A stretch of DNA of 39,265 nucleotides from a virus. The stretch lies in IMG/VR virus record IMGVR_UViG_3300047564_006732, positions 1-39,265 of that record. One strand, written 5' to 3'. Position 1 is the first letter of the stretch. The number at the start of each line of letters is the position of its first letter. A program made the translations under genes and the position numbers. Shown piece after piece: positions 16,663-28,000 of the stretch. Under the pieces are notes generated by a model. The model ran no database searches, was not told the origin of the DNA, and saw nothing but the letters and a program-made list of their open reading frames with translations.

Positions 16663-18461
16663 TGGAAACCCAGCCTCAAGAAGAATTTAACTTACCAAAA
16701 AACAGCTATGCAGCTTTTGATGCAATTAGCTTGAGAAATCTTATTCTTACAAGACTTAATGATCAGAATATCTTCACTGATCAAAATTATATTGGTTCAA
16801 ACTTAGCTTCGATCATTGACATTATTTCATACGCTTACAATACGCTTTTATTTTATCTTCATAAAACAAGTACTGAAACAACATTTACAGAAGCTCAATT
16901 ATATGAAAACATCAGCAAGATTGTTAAGCTTCTAGATTATAAGCCCATTGGTTTTCAAACTTTAGCTTTTACTGCTTCAGCTACAAGTGCTTTCCAAGCT
17001 GGTACATACAGCATTCCTCGTTACTCTTATCTAACAATTGGAAACATTCCGTTTTCTTTCAATGAAGATATTTCGTTTGCTGTTCCTGTAACTTACAATG
17101 CAACAGAATTAACAGACGTTTCTAATAAAAAGCTTTTATATCAAGGTATCTATCGTGAAAATCCTTTATACACAGCAGCTGGGGACATTAATGAAACAGT
17201 TATTATAAACAACCCAAATACATTTATTGATCATTTTAATATTGATGTTTATGTTTACGAAAACAAAAAACAGAAGTGGGTTCAATACAAAAATGTACCA
17301 ACTCTTTATACAGAATCAAACTACGCAAAGGTTTTTGAGAAGAGATTAAACTCATCGCAGTTATATGAAGTTGTTTTTGGAGACAACATAAATGGAAGAA
17401 GACTAGAAGCAGGAGACAAAGTTGCAATTTTCTATCTCCAAAGTCTTGGAGACCAAGGAGTAATTGGACCATTTCTTTTACAAGAGTCAGATAGAAATCT
17501 TTATACATCAATTACATATTCACAAATTTTACAAGATACTAACTTCCAACAATTAACATATCTAGACTCTGTGGATTTAGGGTACATTCGTTTTGAAAAT
17601 CCAGTAGGCTCTACAATACCAAAACCAATTGAATCTGTAGATAGTATTCGTAACAATGCTCCAGCTAACTTTAAGAGCCAGTACAGACTTGTAACAACAG
17701 AAGACTATGCAACGTTTGTAAGAACAAACTTTGCAAATTTTATTGCTGATGTTCGCGTTTTTAATAACTGGGAATACACAGGAAGCTACCTAAAGTATTT
17801 TCATGATATTGATATTGGACCAAGTCGTTATAAACAAATTTTGTTGAACCACGTTCTGTATGCTGACAGTTGCAATTTCAACAATGTCTATATATGTGCT
17901 ATTCCAAAGGTTTCGAGGGGGTTGTCGTTAAAGTATCTACTGCCTGCACAAAAAGAAATTATTCTTTCAAACATACAGCCTCTAAAATCTCTTACTTCTG
18001 AAATTGTATTTCTCGATCCTGTTTTTAAATCTATTTCTCTTGGTTTGAGAGCTGGAGAAGCAATCACCATTGATGATAGATATTATTGCAAACTTCGTAT
18101 TACAAAAGCCCCTAACAGCAAACGTTCAGACAAAAGTATTGTTAATGATGTTGTTGCTGTATTTGAAGAATATTTCAATCCTGCAAATATCCAACTAGGC
18201 AAAACATTTGACTATAGTACATTGTCTCGCAACTTATTATCAATTACAGGTCTCGGAAAACTTGAAACGTATCGAATTGATACCAATGAAAGTTACAACG
18301 GCTTATCTCTCTATATGTGGAATCCTACATACCAAGAGTTAGATCAACAAGTTGTTACAAGCAATGTTGAAATGAAAGGCTTTGAGCTTTATTATTTCGA
18401 TGATCTCGGCAACCTGTCTACTAACATTGAAGTTGTAGAGGAGTCATTCGGCTTGCAGTGA
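16662..18461 (+). CDS. 6: Baseplate wedge subunit, gp6/gpJ-like
   Basis: 599 aa; T4 gp6 is 660 aa. The N-terminal part matches the family pattern: [20 protein letters not shown], then a helix with [21 protein letters not shown] middle segment, [20 protein letters not shown], is the typical gp6/gpJ 'FGDGxxG..P..G' block. The C-terminal region has [20 protein letters not shown]. gp6 forms the dimeric ring that links wedges around the baseplate. It is translationally coupled to gp25 (TAATG) and followed after 1 nt by the next gene. Stop is TGA. Confidence 0.92.
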   Translation: METQPQEEFNLPKNSYAAFDAISLRNLILTRLNDQNIFTDQNYIGSNLASIIDIISYAYNTLLFYLHKTSTETTFTEAQLYENISKIVKLLDYKPIGFQTLAFTASATSAFQAGTYSIPRYSYLTIGNIPFSFNEDISFAVPVTYNATELTDVSNKKLLYQGIYRENPLYTAAGDINETVIINNPNTFIDHFNIDVYVYENKKQKWVQYKNVPTLYTESNYAKVFEKRLNSSQLYEVVFGDNINGRRLEAGDKVAIFYLQSLGDQGVIGPFLLQESDRNLYTSITYSQILQDTNFQQLTYLDSVDLGYIRFENPVGSTIPKPIESVDSIRNNAPANFKSQYRLVTTEDYATFVRTNFANFIADVRVFNNWEYTGSYLKYFHDIDIGPSRYKQILLNHVLYADSCNFNNVYICAIPKVSRGLSLKYLLPAQKEIILSNIQPLKSLTSEIVFLDPVFKSISLGLRAGEAITIDDRYYCKLRITKAPNSKRSDKSIVNDVVAVFEEYFNPANIQLGKTFDYSTLSRNLLSITGLGKLETYRIDTNESYNGLSLYMWNPTYQELDQQVVTSNVEMKGFELYYFDDLGNLSTNIEVVEESFGLQ

Positions 18462-18462
18462 T

Positions 18463-21400
18463 ATGGAAACTCCAACATATTTTACAGTTTCTCCTAGTGC
18501 ACAATCCGGAGACGTCTATGCAACAGATTTTACTTTTACCCTAGACGTTCCTTCTGCCTATACACAATATGTATGGAGTTTAGGAGATGGTACATACATT
18601 TATGATACCCCTATTGTAACTCACACATATCAATATCCAGGTCTTTATAAAGTTTCACTTTCTGCATGGAACAGTTTTGGTTCTTCAATTACTGATGTTG
18701 CAGACATAGACGTTGATTATGTTTACAGAGACTTAGTTCTATTCAAGGAAATACCAGCTGAATATGGTATTCCTGGTCTTAAAAGCTTAAGCCCCTTTAC
18801 TGTTTCATTAACCTCTGCTAAAATCAACGAACCGATTTCTATCGTTTTGCAAGCTTTCAATACAAGATCGGTTCCGAATTATGCTGTTCCTGAAAAATGG
18901 AATTTTATTACTCCAAGATGGAGATTTATTAGTGCTGAAACAGATGAAATTATTGAAAAGCCTCTTGAACTTAAAACAACACCCATTTATAAAGATTCAA
19001 AAATTGTTGCTGTTTCTGGAGAGGTTTCTTTTTATTATATTGATGACTTATCTACAGGTTTAAATCTCACAGATTCTTGTCCGCTGTTGTTATCTGTAAC
19101 TTTAAGTACTGAAAACTTTTCGTATCCTCCGGAGTCTTTAATCTACCCATATTACAGCTACAGCAACAGTGAGGTTGCAAGAGCTGTTATTGCTTGGCAA
19201 ATTAATGATGTAATTCCTACTAAATTAAAAGTTACAGAAAATTTTTTAAATGATATCTATCCTATAAAGTGGTCAGGCATTCCAGTACCAGTAATGATTA
19301 CTTGCGAGTTTGATCCTGCTCTTATTGATACCTTTGATAATATTCAGTTATCAACAACAAACGTTTTAGCTTATCCTCGTACAAACAAGCTAGGCTTGAA
19401 AGCCCCAGTAGTATTAGCGTTATCAGGAAGTCAGTTTTATCCTTCGAGTGCTTATAACATAGATGAGCCAGTTTTATACTTTAAAGCTGCTGATGAACAA
19501 AATAATAACATTAGTGGCTATTTGTTTACTACTGTTACACCTTTAGTTCCTACGGTAAGTTCAACACCTCTTTCTGGAACGTTGTTTGATTATGATTTAG
19601 TTGTTACAGTTAGTACTACAGCTACAAATCAAGAAGATGAAGCTTCTACATTTAGCTTTCCTGATGGTTATGCCATCTATCCTTATGTGTATATTTCACA
19701 TCCGTTTGAAAGTTCAATTAACAGACTGAACATTGTTACCTATCCTTCAAACTGTGAAAATATTAACTACTATAAAAACCTTGGTTTGCTAGTTGAAGGA
19801 CAAGTGAGCTATGCAAATGTTCCTACACTTTCAACATCCGATGTTGTAAACTACACTCTTTCAGGAACAGCTGCTGTTTATGGCATGGCTTTCAATCCAG
19901 CTAAAAACAAACTATACGCTGCAGATTCTGATCAAGATACTCTTTACATTTACGATCAAGGTAAAACCTTGACAAAGACAGTTTATCTGTCAACAATTAC
20001 AGATAGTGATTATAACTCTCCATCTTATGTTTCAATTGATTCAAAGAGCAATGTTTGGGTGTCTCTTTATAACAATCAACGTTTGTTGAAATTTGATTCT
20101 AATTTAAACCTTTTGTTGTCAACAGTTCCTTCTGTTACAATTCCTCTATCAACTACAAATGACAATGAGTTTGGAGGTATTGGAGAATTTCTAATTGCCC
20201 CTCCTGTTGTTGAGACGGATAAAGATGATAGCGTTTGGGCTTGCTTTGCTCATCCTTTAAGCAGTAGTTTGTTTAAGTTCAATTCTCTTGGCACAGAGCT
20301 CTTTCGGGTTAGCTCTTTACCTGTAAGTAGTGTTCCTGTTTCAATTTCTATTGATGTGGATAATAGTGCTTGGGTTGCGTGTTATAATTCAAACACTCTT
20401 GAACACTACTCTTCAGGAGGAGAACTTTTAGAACGAGTTAATGATATTGTTCATCCAAGCTATATAGCAATAGACCGTCAAAGTAGAGTTTGGTATACAT
20501 ACGGTTATAATAGATGTGGTGTTTATGATACACTTACAGCTCAAACAAGTACATGGAAATTTAATGGAGAATTAAAGACGGTTACATCAGTTGTAAGCAG
20601 CTTAACAGGAGCTGAACTATACGATGCTACACACGAAAATGAAATTTGGGGAGGTCTTGCTGTAGACGTCTTCAATAGAGTCTGGGCTATCGATTCTGAA
20701 AACAATACAGTTTTTGCATTTAATACAAACGAAGTCGATTTAGCAAGAACGTTTATAGTGCTTCCGAAAGCCAATAGCAACTATCTGCTTCGTAGTGGAG
20801 AAACGTTTGTTAGAGAAATACCTACAGATTATGTAAGATCAGCTCAAGCTGCTGGAGATTGGACAGGAAATAAATGGTATCAGAAATATACAGGAAAGTA
20901 TAACTCCCTTGGAGTTTCTGGAGTCTCAACTCCATTCAAGGTGTATGATATCGATAGCTCTTATCAGATTACTAAAGTTAATGAAGAGTTTGATATGGCT
21001 GGTCATTATAAAGCTCTTGCTTTACCAGAAATTTTAAGTCAAAACCAACAGCTGTTTGATGAATTTTTTGCTGCTGTCGTTGGAGACGGTAATCCTACAA
21101 CAGAGAGTGTTGGTCGAGTTGTGTACGAAAGAATTGCTAACTTTGTGCAAGCTCACGCTGATTTTGAAACAGCAGAAGTCGAACAACTACTATCCTTTGC
21201 TAGAGAGTTGTCTGTAATTGGTAAAAACTATGGAACAGACTTTCCATCAGAAGTTAGACGTCTAATAAATATGTTTTCAGTTCCTAAGCATTTGCTTAGA
21301 GGTTTACCAAGTTACGATTCAGATGATGCCAATAACATTGGTGCTTACCTAACAGAAAACACAATGATTACTGCTGGTCAGTATCTATTTTTGAAGGACA

Positions 21401-24144
21401 GACAGTTTGACAAATATCAATTGGTTTATGTTGATCCGCTAGAAACAGATTATGGGCTAGCAAACGTATATCCTTTATCTAGCTTGAATGTCTCTGGTTT
21501 GAGACAACCTCTTTTCGATAACTATCATTGCTTTGAATACGACCAAAAACAAATTGGTTATTTCAACAATATCATAAATTGGGATTCTGCTTATACAACA
21601 ATTAACTACAATCTTTCTACAGAACAAGAGTGGTACGGAGAAGACGGATTAGTTGAAATTATGTTCAACAATCTTTTGACTAAGAAACTGTTTGAACCTA
21701 TTACTTTACCAGCTTCAACTCCGGAACCATCCTATCCAGAGCTCACAATGTTCCCAACAGCTACATTGGAAGGGGTCACCCCAACTCCAACAGAGTCTCC
21801 AAGTCCAACTCCATCAGGAACAGCTACACCAACACCATCTCCTTCAGAAACCCCAGCAGGTACTCCATTCCCAACTGCAACAAACACACCTACACCTACA
21901 GAGTCTCCAACACCTACAAACTCTCCAACAGCAACAGCTTCACCAACACCAACAAGCTCTCCAACGCCTTCAGGTACAACTACGCCAACTCCTACAGAAT
22001 CTCCAACACCAACAAGTTCACCAACACCGACAGGCACCGTAACTCCTACACCAACTCCTACAGAAGTTCCGCCAATTGGGGCTATTTGGACAACAACAAC
22101 TACAATTTCATCTGGTATACAGGATTGGGATCGTATAAGCTTTGCTAATGATAGATTCTACGCTTTCCGTTCTACAACTACAAACCTAGGAGCAACGTCT
22201 CTAGATGGTGTTTCGTGGTCAGCAGTTACAATGAGTGATTCAGCTCGTTGGAATGGGGTTGCTTATGGAGGAGGAACATATGTTGCTGTTGGTGGATCAA
22301 GAGTTGAAAGATCTACAAACGGAATCAATTGGACTTCAGTATTTCCAACTTTGGGTACTACTCCTTTTGGTGGACCAGTTATCTTTGGTAACAATACATT
22401 CTTTACAATTAGAGATGGTGCAAATAATGCAGCTGCATATTCAACAGATTTAGGTGTATCGTGGTCCCCAATAAATATTGCAAATGCGGCTGCTAGTGGA
22501 AGAAAGTATCTTGCTTATGGTAACGGAATTGGTGTTATGGTTCAAGAAGGACTCAACTCCGTGTGGATTTCATCAAATCTTATTTCTTGGACGCAAATTA
22601 ATTCTCCTTTTGGTTTCCCAAGTACAACCATAGCAGGAATTGCTTACGGTAATGGAAGATTTGTTGTTGTGATGAAAAATTCAACAACGTGCTACATTTC
22701 AGTTAACAATGGTGTTACTTGGTTTTCCGCAACTATAACCCTTTACTTCAACGATTGGAGTGGTATTGTCTTTACAGGTTCCCACTTTGTTGCCTTGAGT
22801 GAAGATGGTGCTGCAGCATACTCAACGGATGGTAACTTCTGGTATCTCGCAAATCAATATCTACCCGGTATCTGGCAAGATATGGGTTATGGAAATAACA
22901 GAATCGTTGCATCTAAACTATTTGATGGCAGCTTTACAATTTCTCCTCCTCCTGGACCAACCCCAACACCTTCAGGAACTGTAACACCTACACCAACACC
23001 AACACCGTCTTCATCGAACACTCCAACACCAACAGTTACACAAACACAAACTTCAACTCCTTTACCAACCAATACACCTACTGGAACAGGTCCTACAAGA
23101 ACACCTACACCTACACCTACAGTAACAAGAACTCCTACTCCAACACCATCTCCATCTCCAACAACTTCAGGAACAGCAACCCCAACACCAACATTTACTG
23201 GTACACCAACACCAACACCAACACCAGAAGGTATTGTAGTTGCTAGTGCTCCTACAATTCTTGTTACAAACAATACAACATTTAGTGGCACTTATACTAG
23301 AATGTTTGATAATCTTAATAGCAGCTATTATTATGAAAGACAAGATAGTGTTTATTTCTTTGGAGATCCAACCTCTTTAGGTTACGGTTATTGGGCGTTT
23401 ATTGATAATAACAGTAACCTTGTAGGCTATAACACTTCAACATATGCTCCAGCTCTTCCAACAACAGGCTGGGTAAGTGCAATTGGCGTTCCAGTTGCAT
23501 GGAACATTGTATTGCCGCCTAATGCAACTCCGACACCAACAGGAACTGTTACACCTACACCAACACCTAGCTCATCACCAACACCATCTCCGTCTCCTTC
23601 CTTTACGCCTACACCAACTCCTACAGCAAGTAGTACTTCAACACCTTCACCAACTGAAAGTAGTACACCAACACCAACTCCTTCTGTAACGGAAACAGAT
23701 CTTCCAACACCAACTCCATCACCTACAGAGAGTAGTACTCCAACACCAACTCCTACAGAAAGCAATACACCAACTCCTTCACCTACTGAAACTAATACTC
23801 CTACACCAAGTCCTTCACCTACAGAGAGTGGTACACCAACCCCAACTCCTTCGCCAAGTCCTTCACCTACAGAGAGTGGTACACCAACACCAACACCTTC
23901 ATTCACACCAAGCCCAACTCCAACCATTACACAGTTAGTTAATTCTCCTGAAATTGTTCTAACTATTGATACTAGTAAAAACTCTCCAACAGATAGCTTT
24001 ACTTTACCGCTATCGTCAGGTGTCTACTATGACTTTAACATTTTCTGGGGAGATGGAACAGGAGAAGTAGTTGAAGGAGATTCTATTTCTGGGATCACGC
24101 ACACATATGCAACATCAGGAATATACACAATTAACATAGCTTAA
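18463..24144 (+). CDS. Giant PKD / propeller / Thr-Pro-linker baseplate-associated protein
   Basis: 1893 aa. In order: N-terminal PKD domain ([20 protein letters not shown], near 30-65); unassigned beta-rich region; NHL-like propeller at about 465-770 (repeats such as [20 protein letters not shown]); a helical segment at about 860-960 ([20 protein letters not shown]) that I recall from large structural proteins of marine T4-like phages; TP-rich linker 1102-1204; a BNR/Asp-box-like propeller 1205-1490 ([18 protein letters not shown]); second TP linker 1492-1590; a small beta domain 1590-1685; third TP linker 1685-1822; and a C-terminal PKD ([10 protein letters not shown]...[10 protein letters not shown]). 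It follows gp6, where T4 has gp7, so a wedge-attached role is possible but unproven. It ends with TAA 6 nt before an in-frame LRR gene that looks like its continuation. Confidence 0.87.
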   Translation: METPTYFTVSPSAQSGDVYATDFTFTLDVPSAYTQYVWSLGDGTYIYDTPIVTHTYQYPGLYKVSLSAWNSFGSSITDVADIDVDYVYRDLVLFKEIPAEYGIPGLKSLSPFTVSLTSAKINEPISIVLQAFNTRSVPNYAVPEKWNFITPRWRFISAETDEIIEKPLELKTTPIYKDSKIVAVSGEVSFYYIDDLSTGLNLTDSCPLLLSVTLSTENFSYPPESLIYPYYSYSNSEVARAVIAWQINDVIPTKLKVTENFLNDIYPIKWSGIPVPVMITCEFDPALIDTFDNIQLSTTNVLAYPRTNKLGLKAPVVLALSGSQFYPSSAYNIDEPVLYFKAADEQNNNISGYLFTTVTPLVPTVSSTPLSGTLFDYDLVVTVSTTATNQEDEASTFSFPDGYAIYPYVYISHPFESSINRLNIVTYPSNCENINYYKNLGLLVEGQVSYANVPTLSTSDVVNYTLSGTAAVYGMAFNPAKNKLYAADSDQDTLYIYDQGKTLTKTVYLSTITDSDYNSPSYVSIDSKSNVWVSLYNNQRLLKFDSNLNLLLSTVPSVTIPLSTTNDNEFGGIGEFLIAPPVVETDKDDSVWACFAHPLSSSLFKFNSLGTELFRVSSLPVSSVPVSISIDVDNSAWVACYNSNTLEHYSSGGELLERVNDIVHPSYIAIDRQSRVWYTYGYNRCGVYDTLTAQTSTWKFNGELKTVTSVVSSLTGAELYDATHENEIWGGLAVDVFNRVWAIDSENNTVFAFNTNEVDLARTFIVLPKANSNYLLRSGETFVREIPTDYVRSAQAAGDWTGNKWYQKYTGKYNSLGVSGVSTPFKVYDIDSSYQITKVNEEFDMAGHYKALALPEILSQNQQLFDEFFAAVVGDGNPTTESVGRVVYERIANFVQAHADFETAEVEQLLSFARELSVIGKNYGTDFPSEVRRLINMFSVPKHLLRGLPSYDSDDANNIGAYLTENTMITAGQYLFLKDRQFDKYQLVYVDPLETDYGLANVYPLSSLNVSGLRQPLFDNYHCFEYDQKQIGYFNNIINWDSAYTTINYNLSTEQEWYGEDGLVEIMFNNLLTKKLFEPITLPASTPEPSYPELTMFPTATLEGVTPTPTESPSPTPSGTATPTPSPSETPAGTPFPTATNTPTPTESPTPTNSPTATASPTPTSSPTPSGTTTPTPTESPTPTSSPTPTGTVTPTPTPTEVPPIGAIWTTTTTISSGIQDWDRISFANDRFYAFRSTTTNLGATSLDGVSWSAVTMSDSARWNGVAYGGGTYVAVGGSRVERSTNGINWTSVFPTLGTTPFGGPVIFGNNTFFTIRDGANNAAAYSTDLGVSWSPINIANAAASGRKYLAYGNGIGVMVQEGLNSVWISSNLISWTQINSPFGFPSTTIAGIAYGNGRFVVVMKNSTTCYISVNNGVTWFSATITLYFNDWSGIVFTGSHFVALSEDGAAAYSTDGNFWYLANQYLPGIWQDMGYGNNRIVASKLFDGSFTISPPPGPTPTPSGTVTPTPTPTPSSSNTPTPTVTQTQTSTPLPTNTPTGTGPTRTPTPTPTVTRTPTPTPSPSPTTSGTATPTPTFTGTPTPTPTPEGIVVASAPTILVTNNTTFSGTYTRMFDNLNSSYYYERQDSVYFFGDPTSLGYGYWAFIDNNSNLVGYNTSTYAPALPTTGWVSAIGVPVAWNIVLPPNATPTPTGTVTPTPTPSSSPTPSPSPSFTPTPTPTASSTSTPSPTESSTPTPTPSVTETDLPTPTPSPTESSTPTPTPTESNTPTPSPTETNTPTPSPSPTESGTPTPTPSPSPSPTESGTPTPTPSFTPSPTPTITQLVNSPEIVLTIDTSKNSPTDSFTLPLSSGVYYDFNIFWGDGTGEVVEGDSISGITHTYATSGIYTINIA
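21770..22075. repeat. Thr-Pro linker repeat, first block
   Basis: About 100 codons dominated by Thr, Pro and Ser ([20 protein letters not shown] style). Probably an extended rod-like or flexible spacer between globular domains. Confidence 0.85.
22945..23230. repeat. Thr-Pro linker repeat, second block
   Basis: Second low-complexity ACN/CCN codon block, between the Asp-box-like propeller and a small beta domain. Confidence 0.85.
23520..23930. repeat. Thr-Pro linker repeat, third block, with 48-bp periodicity
   Basis: About 135 codons of TPTPSPTES-type sequence. A 35-bp segment at 23806-23840 recurs at 23854-23888, an offset of 48 bp (16 codons), showing the block grew at least partly by DNA-level duplication. 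Confidence 0.85.
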
Positions 24145-24150
24145 CAATTT

Positions 24151-25020
24151 ATGATAATTCCAGCAATCAAATTTAACAATTCGTCTGATAGCAAAAAGCT
24201 TTTGTCTATTGATTTAGGGCTAGTTTCAGAACTAAGCTCCTTACAAGAGTCTTTTTATGGATGCGCTAGCCTAACTAGCATTAGTGCAAATAGTTTTTCT
24301 GAAGCTGGTAATTTCTTCTCTACATGGAAGGGTTGTAGCGCTTTATCAAACTTTCCAGCGATTAGTTGTTTGTCTGGTGTAGATTTTAGATACGCTTGGT
24401 CTGGTTGTTCAGGATTATCAAACTTTCCAAGTATAACTTGTACAGAAGCATTGCAATTTGTTGGAGCTTGGGAAAACTGTACTGCTTTGACAGCCTTTAA
24501 TACAGTCGTGTTTCCCAAAGCAATTAATTTTGAAGATGCTTGGAATGGTTGCTCGTCTTTTGTAGTATTTCCTTCAATTGATTGTTTTCAAGCACAAGAC
24601 TTTACGAGTGCTTGGGAAAATTGTACATCTTTAACTGCTTTTAATATGCTCTCGTTTTTAAGTGCAGTTGAGTTAAACAATGCTTGGTATAATTGTAGTT
24701 CATTGACTGATTTTCCAGCAATTAGCTGTCCAAATGTTGTAAACTTTGCAGGAGCTTGGAGAGGTTGCACATCATTAACTGGTTTTAACTTTAATTCAGA
24801 CACATTCTCTAAACTAGCAAATGGTTTTAATTGCTTTTTGGGTGTAACGCTTCCAACACAAACGTGGTCTGCAATTTTGACTTCTATTTCTGCAACAAAC
24901 ACTATTGCTGGTGCATTCTTTCACGGTGGAAACAGTAAACGTAACACAGAAGGCACTGCGGCTTATAACTATCTTACGACTAATCGCTTTTGGACTATTA
25001 CAGACGGCGGACCAGAATAA
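24151..25020 (+). CDS. BspA-type leucine-rich repeat protein, apparent in-frame continuation of the upstream giant protein
   Basis: 289 aa from the ATG at 24151. About eight 24-residue repeats of the form F..AW.(G/N)C(S/T)(S/A)L(T/S).FP.I.C...., as in BspA/DUF285 surface proteins, then a cap (LPTQTWSAILTSISATN, FHGGNSKRNTEG, RFWTITDGG) of the kind that ends phage LRR proteins. In related phage proteins as I recall them, such repeats directly follow a PKD domain ending HTYA..G.YT(V/I).I and a link containing (W/I).FNN..D.(K/R)LL. Here the PKD is the end of the upstream gene and the link IKFNNSSDSKKLL is at residues 6-18 of this one, in the same frame, with one TAA between. It may be translated separately, by readthrough, or be a split gene. 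Confidence 0.8.
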   Translation: MIIPAIKFNNSSDSKKLLSIDLGLVSELSSLQESFYGCASLTSISANSFSEAGNFFSTWKGCSALSNFPAISCLSGVDFRYAWSGCSGLSNFPSITCTEALQFVGAWENCTALTAFNTVVFPKAINFEDAWNGCSSFVVFPSIDCFQAQDFTSAWENCTSLTAFNMLSFLSAVELNNAWYNCSSLTDFPAISCPNVVNFAGAWRGCTSLTGFNFNSDTFSKLANGFNCFLGVTLPTQTWSAILTSISATNTIAGAFFHGGNSKRNTEGTAAYNYLTTNRFWTITDGGPE

Positions 25021-25060
25021 AACTAATAGAGTTTAGCGTTTTGAAATAAACCATCAGTAA

Positions 25061-25066
25061 TAAATA
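25061..25066 (+). promoter_or_regulatory. T4-late-type box TAAATA
   Basis: TAAATA (in AATAAATACC) 8 nt before the GTG at 25075, in the 54-nt gap after the LRR gene. Confidence 0.52.
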
Positions 25067-25074
25067 CCATATAA

Positions 25075-28000
25075 GTGGAACCACAATTTTTAAAGCAATT
25101 AGCTCAAAATAAGCCACAAGGTGCACCAAGTGACTACAATGCACCGTTTTCTTATTTGGAGTGGAAATTACGTAGACCGAGCATTAATGAAAGAGATGCT
25201 GTCTATCACTACAATCGATATCTAATTGAGTGGTTTGAAACAAACAAAGAAAGAAAAGTTTCTAAACAATTTGTATTAAGACAAAGATATTTGTATCTTT
25301 TAAGTCAGCTTCAAGTATATTTTTCTGAAGAAGAGCGAAACAACTGGTATAACAAAATTAATCTAGCTGATGAAAAAGAATTGCTGTTAGCAATACCGTT
25401 TTTTGCTAGAAAACTTAAAGACATCTCTCTTTACTATCTTAAGTTACGTAAACAACTTAAGAATACAAAACTCAAGTACAACACTATTGGTTCGCACAGT
25501 GCAATAGAAAGAGAGCTGGAATCATATTTCTTAAAAACCTTTACAACAGAAAATTTAGAGCTTTCTACCTCAATCCAACAACAACTTCCAACATTTCAGG
25601 AGCTTAAAGATTCTTTATCTATTGAGGTCGAAGAACTTTACGACGACAAGAGCTACCAAGATCATTCTGACACTATGCCTTTGTCTGCATATTACAATCT
25701 TGCAGATGAAGCTACTAGTGAGTTTTTTGCAACAAAGGGAATTACACTATCATCGGCAGATTGGCTGTTTACTGCCTTGAACATACCAGTTACTGCATCC
25801 GTTGAAGCTTATACCGTAGCAGTAACCGGAGATATTTTTGAAATTCCAGAAAGTACGTTGTATGGGGCATTCATTGGAAAATATCTTGCTGAAGACAAAT
25901 ACAGTTTAGCTGTAACGAATGTTTCTGCATCAATTGATGTAACCCAAGTTGATCTTCAACAAGGCAACAACTATTTTTACTATCCTTACGGTGTAGTAGA
26001 CACAAGTCTTTCAATTCCAAGAAAACTAATAACGGTTCCACTTAGCTCACTTCTTATTGAAGGATCAACACCAGGAGATGATATTAAAACAGGTGACGTT
26101 ATTTTTGTTAAAAACGGAGATTCTTTAAAATCAGCTTGGCTTTACGATCGTGTATATGATGAGAGTTCAATTGCTATGAACGCTCGGTTGAAAACTAATA
26201 CAACCACTTCGTTTATTTTTCCTTATCCTGGTTATGGTTTGTCAGGTCAAAACTTTGAGTGGACAGGACCAAGTACAAGTTCAAACGGAGAATATAATTT
26301 TCTATCAAGAGAATATAAAACTGCTGTTAATTCTGCTTATTGGTCACAAACTCTCTCCGGAGATAGCTGTGATAGTATTTTGCTTAACAACACAACCTTG
26401 ATTAGTGGGGCTCCGTATGCAAGTAACAATCCTTTGTTTTCTGATCAAGTTTATCTGAGAGAAAGATCTACAGAAAGTTCAAACTCACAAGTAGGTTCAT
26501 TAGGAGCTTGGCTATACAAATTCGAAAAAACTGCAATCCCAATTGACAGCAATCAAAGCAATGTTGTCTTGTGGCCATACACAACCGTAAGCCCTAAATC
26601 AGCTTTACCTTATCATTTACAAAATATAAACTACCGAAACGCTTGCATGCCTGTTCGATTGCAGGATTTTAATACCTCTCATGGTATTGCTGGAGCTGAG
26701 TTTGATTACGCAGACAAGATTTATAAACTAAATAAATTTTCTGACACTTTCCAACAAGCAACAGAGTGTGTGTGGTTGTCATCTGGGTACGACAGAGTAG
26801 GAGATGTTCAGTTTGCAAAACAAGACGGTTTTAATGCTAGTTTTGAAGCAGGAACAGCCTTGCGTTTTGTTTGGACTGGACCTAATAACTCGCCTTTAAA
26901 TTCTGTATTCTCGACAATACGGCATGCTGACAACTGTGTGTTCTCAAGCAACTTTGATTCTCTATCAGCATTAGACTGGCAACAATGTACCTGCAAGCAG
27001 GTTTATTATACTCCACTTGGACATCCTGGTAGAACATTTAAAGACTATAATGCTATAGCAGACTGTATTGTTGAAGAGAATAATACTATTTTGGAGGAGT
27101 TTGATTTTGGATCGTGGATCGACGAGGGAGATCAAACTATTACAAATTCTCAAAAATTCGCTTGGTATAGAACTTATAGTAAGCATAGTTGGGGCGATGG
27201 TAGATGGGTTTCGAGTGACGGAACATCACAACCTTTTACATTGAAATATGGTAAGACGTACATTTATAGACGTTCGAATAACGGCTTTGGAAGTACTAAT
27301 TTACCACACTACTCAATCTCATATGCTTATGGTTCCAATAATGCTGTTTGGAAGAAAGCTAGAAAATCTGAAGGTGGAGTTTGGTATGGTTTATCTGCAT
27401 CAGCTCCGTCAGAAATGGTTTTTTATCCTGGAGACTTCTTTGTTTATGATAGACAGCCTTACACAACCTCTGCATTAATTTCTAGTGAAATTGTTTTAGG
27501 TCGACCAGAAAACCGTGGCAGTATTTGGTCTAGTATTGATTACGTAGTTGTTGACCCAGCACTAAGCAATAATTCAGGTTCTACTGCATATCCAACAACT
27601 ATACAAAGATATTTGCAGACAGTTTATGTAAGCTGGCCTACAGAAACAGCTCCTCTTGGAATTACAGATCCTCAATATCCACCCTATTCACTTACAAGCC
27701 TTTCAGCAATTTCTGCGTGGGATATTATTTACGATCAAGATCCAACAAAACGTACAAGACTTTATAAAGGTTCGAAATATACTCTTTCTCAACCATCATA
27801 CGGTCAAGTTGCTCTTCCAGGAAGTTGGTATTCGAGCGATGTTTCTGGGTTTAGCTTTACACCATATCTAACAGGTACATATACAATTCAAGTAACAGCT
27901 ATAGCTGGAGGAAGCGGACAGGTTTTTGCCTTCACGAATATTCCAAAGGTTACAGCAGTGAATGTTTATCAGGAAGAAGAAAAACCAATTACCTTTGAAA

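Noticed and set aside
21732-23927. Long minus-strand ORFs (100-166 aa, Val-Gly repeats) opposite the Thr-Pro linkers
   Set aside because: They are mirror images of ACN/CCN codon repeats, which lack antisense stops; low complexity, no starts with boxes, and the plus strand is clearly coding.
21770-23930. Thr-Pro repeats as a diversity-generating retroelement target or CRISPR-like repeat
   Set aside because: No reverse transcriptase, template repeat or spacer structure is present in the window; the repeats are in-frame codon repeats.
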